From positions 248,001-312,000 of the forward strand of contig CAWFLD010000007.1 of NCBI GenBank assembly GCA_963816555.1: 64,000 nucleotides of DNA, given 5' to 3'. How positions within the stretch are numbered: the first letter of the stretch is position 1; each line of letters begins with the position of its first letter. Below the pieces are notes generated by a model that was not told the DNA's origin, did no database searches, and saw only the letters and a program-made list of their open reading frames with translations. This document shows, piece by piece, positions 61,270-64,000 of the stretch. The stretch is from Lutibaculum sp963816555 (GTDB lineage: Bacteria; Pseudomonadota; Alphaproteobacteria; Rhizobiales; Tepidamorphaceae). Position numbers and translations under genes: made by a program.

Positions 61270-62001
61270 CTACTTCAAACCGTCACACTTGTCGAGCGCT
61301 GCCGCGGCATTCGGCCGCCTGAGCGCCCACAGGTCCGGGCGGCGCTCGCGCGTCACCCGCTCAGCTTCCGCGCGCCGCCATTCGGCGACCCGCGCGTGGT
61401 TTCCCGAGGTCAGGACGGCAGGAATCTCGCGATCCTCCCAGACCTGCGGCCTCGTGTACTGCGGATACTCGAGGAGGCCGTTCTCGAAGCTCTCCTCGAC
61501 GTGGCTGTCGGCCGCCCCCATCACGCCCGGCAGGAGCCGGACGCAGGCGTCGAGCACGGCCATCGCCGCGATCTCGCCGCCGGAGAGCACGTAGTCGCCG
61601 ACGCAGACCTCCTCGAGGCCGCGCGCCTCGATCAGCCGCTCGTCGACGCCCTCGAAACGCCCGCAGACGAGGATCGCTCCCGCCTCGCCGGCGAGCTCGC
61701 GGACGCGGCCCTGCGTCAGCTTGCGGCCGCGCGGCGTCATCAGGAGCGCCGGCCGGCGCGGGCCGTCTGCCGCGACCCGGTCGAGCGCCGAGGCGAGCAC
61801 GTCGGGCCGCATCACCATGCCCGGGCCGCCGCCCGCCGGCGTGTCGTCGACGGAGCGGTGCCGGTCGGTGGCGAAGTCGCGGATGTCGACCGCGTCGAGC
61901 CGCCAGTCGCCCCGCTCGAGCGCCCGGCCCGCCAGCGCGTGGCCGAGCGGCCCGGGGAACATCGCGGGATAGAGCGTCAGCACGCTCGCGTGCCACGTCA
62001 T
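61270..62001 (-). CDS. trmD: tRNA (guanine-N1-)-methyltransferase
   Basis: 243 residues; methylates G37 of tRNAs. Trefoil-knot SPOUT fold with TLYPAMFPGPLGHALAGRAL, DDTPAGGGPGMVMRPDVLAS, ILVCGRFEGVDERLIEA, VGDYVLSGGEIAAMAVLDAC and the YTRP segment (YPQYTRPQVWEDREIPAVL). Its ATG overlaps the rimM stop. Confidence 0.97.
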   Translation of the reverse strand: MTWHASVLTLYPAMFPGPLGHALAGRALERGDWRLDAVDIRDFATDRHRSVDDTPAGGGPGMVMRPDVLASALDRVAADGPRRPALLMTPRGRKLTQGRVRELAGEAGAILVCGRFEGVDERLIEARGLEEVCVGDYVLSGGEIAAMAVLDACVRLLPGVMGAADSHVEESFENGLLEYPQYTRPQVWEDREIPAVLTSGNHARVAEWRRAEAERVTRERRPDLWALRRPNAAAALDKCDGLK

Positions 62002-62555
62002 GCCGCGTCTCCCTCGCTCTCGCCGTCCGGCGACGGCGCCTCGTCGAGGATGCCGGCCGGCGGGTCGACCACCACGAAGCCGCCCTTCACGTCCACCGTC
62101 GGCACCGCCTCCGCCGTGAACGGCACGTAGACCGTCTGGCGCAGCTGCCGGTAGCGGATCTCCAGGAGATCGCCGCCGCCGAAATCCTGCACCGCGACGA
62201 TCTCGCCCACCGTCTCGCCGGCGCCGTCGCGGACGGCGAGGCCGATCAGGTCGGCGTGGTACCACTCGTCCTCGTCGGGCGGCGGCAGGCGGTCGCGGTC
62301 GACGTAGAGGCGCTTGTTGGTCAGCGTCTCCGCGTCGTTCCGGTCCTCGACGCCGGCGAGATCGGCGATCAGCGCGTTCTTGCCGGGCCTCAGGCCGACG
62401 ATCTCGAGGCGCCGCGAGCGGTCCTCGGTCTCGAGCGGCCCGTAGGCGGCGACGTCGGCCGGGTCGGCCGTGAAGGCGTGCAGCCGCACCTGGCCGCGCA
62501 CGCCGTGCGGCGCGCCGATCCGTGCGATGCACACCCTGTTCCCGTCGTCCGCCAT
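61998..62555 (-). CDS. rimM: 16S rRNA processing protein RimM
   Basis: 185 residues; assists maturation of the 30S head. N-terminal RimM domain (VCIARIGAPHGVRGQVRLHA) and PRC-barrel (WYHADLIGLAVRDGAGETVG, VYVPFTAEAVPTVDVKGGFV). Acidic tail. Translationally coupled to trmD. Confidence 0.96.
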   Translation of the reverse strand: MADDGNRVCIARIGAPHGVRGQVRLHAFTADPADVAAYGPLETEDRSRRLEIVGLRPGKNALIADLAGVEDRNDAETLTNKRLYVDRDRLPPPDEDEWYHADLIGLAVRDGAGETVGEIVAVQDFGGGDLLEIRYRQLRQTVYVPFTAEAVPTVDVKGGFVVVDPPAGILDEAPSPDGESEGDAA

Positions 62556-62594
62556 GGCACCACGAAGACCTTGTCCGGCAAGCGGCGCGGCCGA

Positions 62595-62984
62595 TTACTC
62601 GGCCGTCGCCTCCTCGGCCGGCGCCTGGTTGGCGGCCGCGGCGGCCTCCTCGGCGGCGAGGCGGCGGGCCTCCTCGCGCTCCTGCGCCTTGCGGCCCGGC
62701 TTCGCCTTCTCCGGGTTCGAGCGCTCGGGGCGCTTCATGACGCCCTGGGCGTCGAGCCAGCGCAGCACGCGGTCGGTCGGCACCGCGCCCTTGGCGACCC
62801 AGTCCTTCGCCTTCTCGACGTCGAGCACGACGCGCTCGGGGTGGTCGTCCGGCAGCAGCGGGTTGTAGTGGCCGAGACGGTCGATGAAGCGGCCGTCGCG
62901 CGGCGAGCGCGCGTCGGCGACGACGATGCGGTAGTACGGGCGCTTCTTCGAGCCGCCGCGGGACAGTCTGATCTTCAGTGCCAT
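62595..62984 (-). CDS. rpsP: Ribosomal protein S16
   Basis: 129 residues: MALKIRLSRGGSKKRPYYRI, VVADARSPRDGRFIDRLGHY, NPLLPDDHPERVVLDVEKAK, VPTDRVLRWL, then a charged Ala/Glu-rich tail of about 45 residues common in alphaproteobacteria. Confidence 0.97.
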   Translation of the reverse strand: MALKIRLSRGGSKKRPYYRIVVADARSPRDGRFIDRLGHYNPLLPDDHPERVVLDVEKAKDWVAKGAVPTDRVLRWLDAQGVMKRPERSNPEKAKPGRKAQEREEARRLAAEEAAAAANQAPAEEATAE

Positions 62985-63058
62985 TGAACGTCCTTCCGTC
63001 TTAAAGGCAGTGTCTGTCGTCCGTCTCAGGGCCGGCGCCGCCTCGGCGACCGGCCAGA

Positions 63059-64000
63059 TCACTTCTTCTTCTGCGGGCCCTTCGGCATGCCGGGAAGCCC
63101 CGGAAGGCCGCCACCCATGCCCGGCAGGCCGGGCGGCAGGCCCTGTCCGCCGCCGCCCTGCAGCTTCGACAGGTCGGGCATCTGGCCCTTGCCGCCGCCC
63201 ATCTGCTGCATCTGCTGCATCATCTCGGGGCTCGGCTGCGGCATGCCGCCGCCCATGCCTCCGCCCATGCCGCCGAAGAGCTTGGCCATCGCGCCCTTGC
63301 CCTTCTTGCCGCCCATCATCTTCATGACGTCGGCCATCTGGCGGTGCATCTTGAGGAGCTTGTTGACCTCCTCGACCTTGGTGCCCGAGCCGGCCGCGAC
63401 GCGCTTCTTGCGGCTCGCCTTCAGGATCTCCGGCTTGCGCCGCTCCTGCTTGGTCATCGAGGAGATGATCGCCTGCTGCCGCTTCAGGATCGAGTCGTCC
63501 ATGTTGGCGCCGTCGAGCTGCTTCTTCATCTTGCCGATGCCGGGCAGCATGCCGAGCACGCCGGACATGCCGCCGATCTTCTGCATCTGCTGCAGCTGCT
63601 CGGACAGGTCGTCGAGATCGAACTGGCCCTTGCGCATCTTGTCGGCGATGCGGTTGGCCTTCTCGGCGTCGATCGTCTCCGACGCCTTCTCGACGAGCGA
63701 GACGATGTCGCCCATGCCGAGGATGCGGTTGGCGATGCGCTCGGGATAGAACTCCTCGAGCTGGTCCATGCGCTCGCCGACGCCGACGAGCTTGATCGGC
63801 TTGCCGGTGATCGCGCGCATCGACAGCGCGGCGCCGCCGCGGCCGTCGCCGTCGAGGCGGGTCAGCACGATGCCGGTGAGGTCGAGCCGCTCGCCGAAGG
63901 CGCGCGCGGTGTTGACCGCGTCCTGGCCGGTCAGCGCGTCGGCGACGAGCAGCGTCTCGTGCGGCCGTGGCGGCCTTGTAGACGTCGGCCATCTCGGCCA
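63059..64000 (-). CDS. ffh: Signal recognition particle protein Ffh (5' end outside window, one frameshift)
   Basis: C-terminal part of the SRP GTPase that targets membrane proteins. G-domain end: LLVADALTGQDAVNTARAFG, VLTRLDGDGRGGAALSMRA, GKPIKLVGVGERMDQLEEFY. M domain: MGDIVSLVEKASETIDAE, QLQQMQKIGGMSGVLGMLPG, RRKPEILKASRKKRVAAGSG, HRQMADVMKMMGGKKGKGAM, and a Met/Gly/Pro-rich tail. An extra base near 63970 (minus strand GCCACGGCC instead of GCCCGGCC) shifts the last 30 bases of the window. First gene of this ribosomal series. Confidence 0.95.
   Translation of the reverse strand, partial: WPRWPTSTRPPRPHETLLVADALTGQDAVNTARAFGERLDLTGIVLTRLDGDGRGGAALSMRAITGKPIKLVGVGERMDQLEEFYPERIANRILGMGDIVSLVEKASETIDAEKANRIADKMRKGQFDLDDLSEQLQQMQKIGGMSGVLGMLPGIGKMKKQLDGANMDDSILKRQQAIISSMTKQERRKPEILKASRKKRVAAGSGTKVEEVNKLLKMHRQMADVMKMMGGKKGKGAMAKLFGGMGGGMGGGMPQPSPEMMQQMQQMGGGKGQMPDLSKLQGGGGQGLPPGLPGMGGGLPGLPGMPKGPQKKK

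Overview
The window reads as chromosome of a GC-rich alphaproteobacterium, most likely of the order Hyphomicrobiales (Rhizobiales). The evidence is an rRNA operon in the order 16S-tRNA-Ile-tRNA-Ala-23S-5S, the gene order ffh-rpsP-rimM-trmD-rplS followed by leuC, and small families typical of that group (DUF6481, DUF3072). I cannot name the genus from sequence alone.

Layout. 1-2.2 kb: end of a cytosine deaminase gene (codA) and an intact IS3-family element (IS407-like). 2.2-8 kb: a complete rRNA operon on the minus strand with its promoter near 7.95 kb. 8-18.4 kb: a catabolic locus with a tartrate/D-malate dehydrogenase, a TRAP transporter (dctPQM), an IclR regulator, hydantoinase/oxoprolinase-type HyuA and HyuB, and a class III aminotransferase. 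18.4-19.7 kb: a scar where a bioY 3' end, an IS3 left end and a phage tape-measure fragment are fused, followed by a vapBC toxin-antitoxin pair. 20-22.4 kb: a DUF6481 protein, a short LOV photoreceptor-type protein and a MarR-PAS fusion. 22.7-37.2 kb: a signalling cluster with an HD-GYP response regulator, a STAS protein, cheY-cheA-cheW-mcp-cheW-cheR-cheB, a soluble MCP-like coiled-coil protein and a GAF/PAS/GGDEF/EAL protein.

37.3-48.3 kb: a transposase remnant and a second catabolic locus, with a PaaG-like isomerase, a second TRAP transporter, an SDR protein, a PaaH-like 3-hydroxyacyl-CoA dehydrogenase, an IclR regulator, an AMP-dependent acyl-CoA ligase and two enoyl-CoA hydratases. The TRAP system probably imports an organic acid, the ligase makes its CoA ester, and the hydratases and dehydrogenase run a beta-oxidation-like sequence. 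A shared palindrome (TGCGAAAT-N3-ATTYCGCA) lies upstream of the transporter and between the regulator and the ligase; it is a good candidate operator for this IclR protein. 48.3-51.6 kb: IS debris (IS3, IS110, IS21), a truncated tyrosine integrase, a lipoprotein and tRNA-Ser, probably the remnant of an island. 52-57 kb: envelope and stress genes (msrA, mepA, an L,D-transpeptidase, a GST divergent from an HxlR regulator). 57-64 kb: housekeeping genes leuC, an MFS carrier, rplS, trmD, rimM, rpsP and the 3' part of ffh.

Sequence quality matters here. Single-base indels break many genes that are otherwise well conserved on both sides of the break. They are isolated over most of the window (aminotransferase, dctP2, SDR neighbour, ligase, msrA, MFS, ffh), but from about 22.8 to 31.95 kb there are dozens, so no che gene from cheY to cheB reads through in one frame. 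I annotate these as single genes with apparent frameshifts and regard sequencing or assembly error as the most likely cause.
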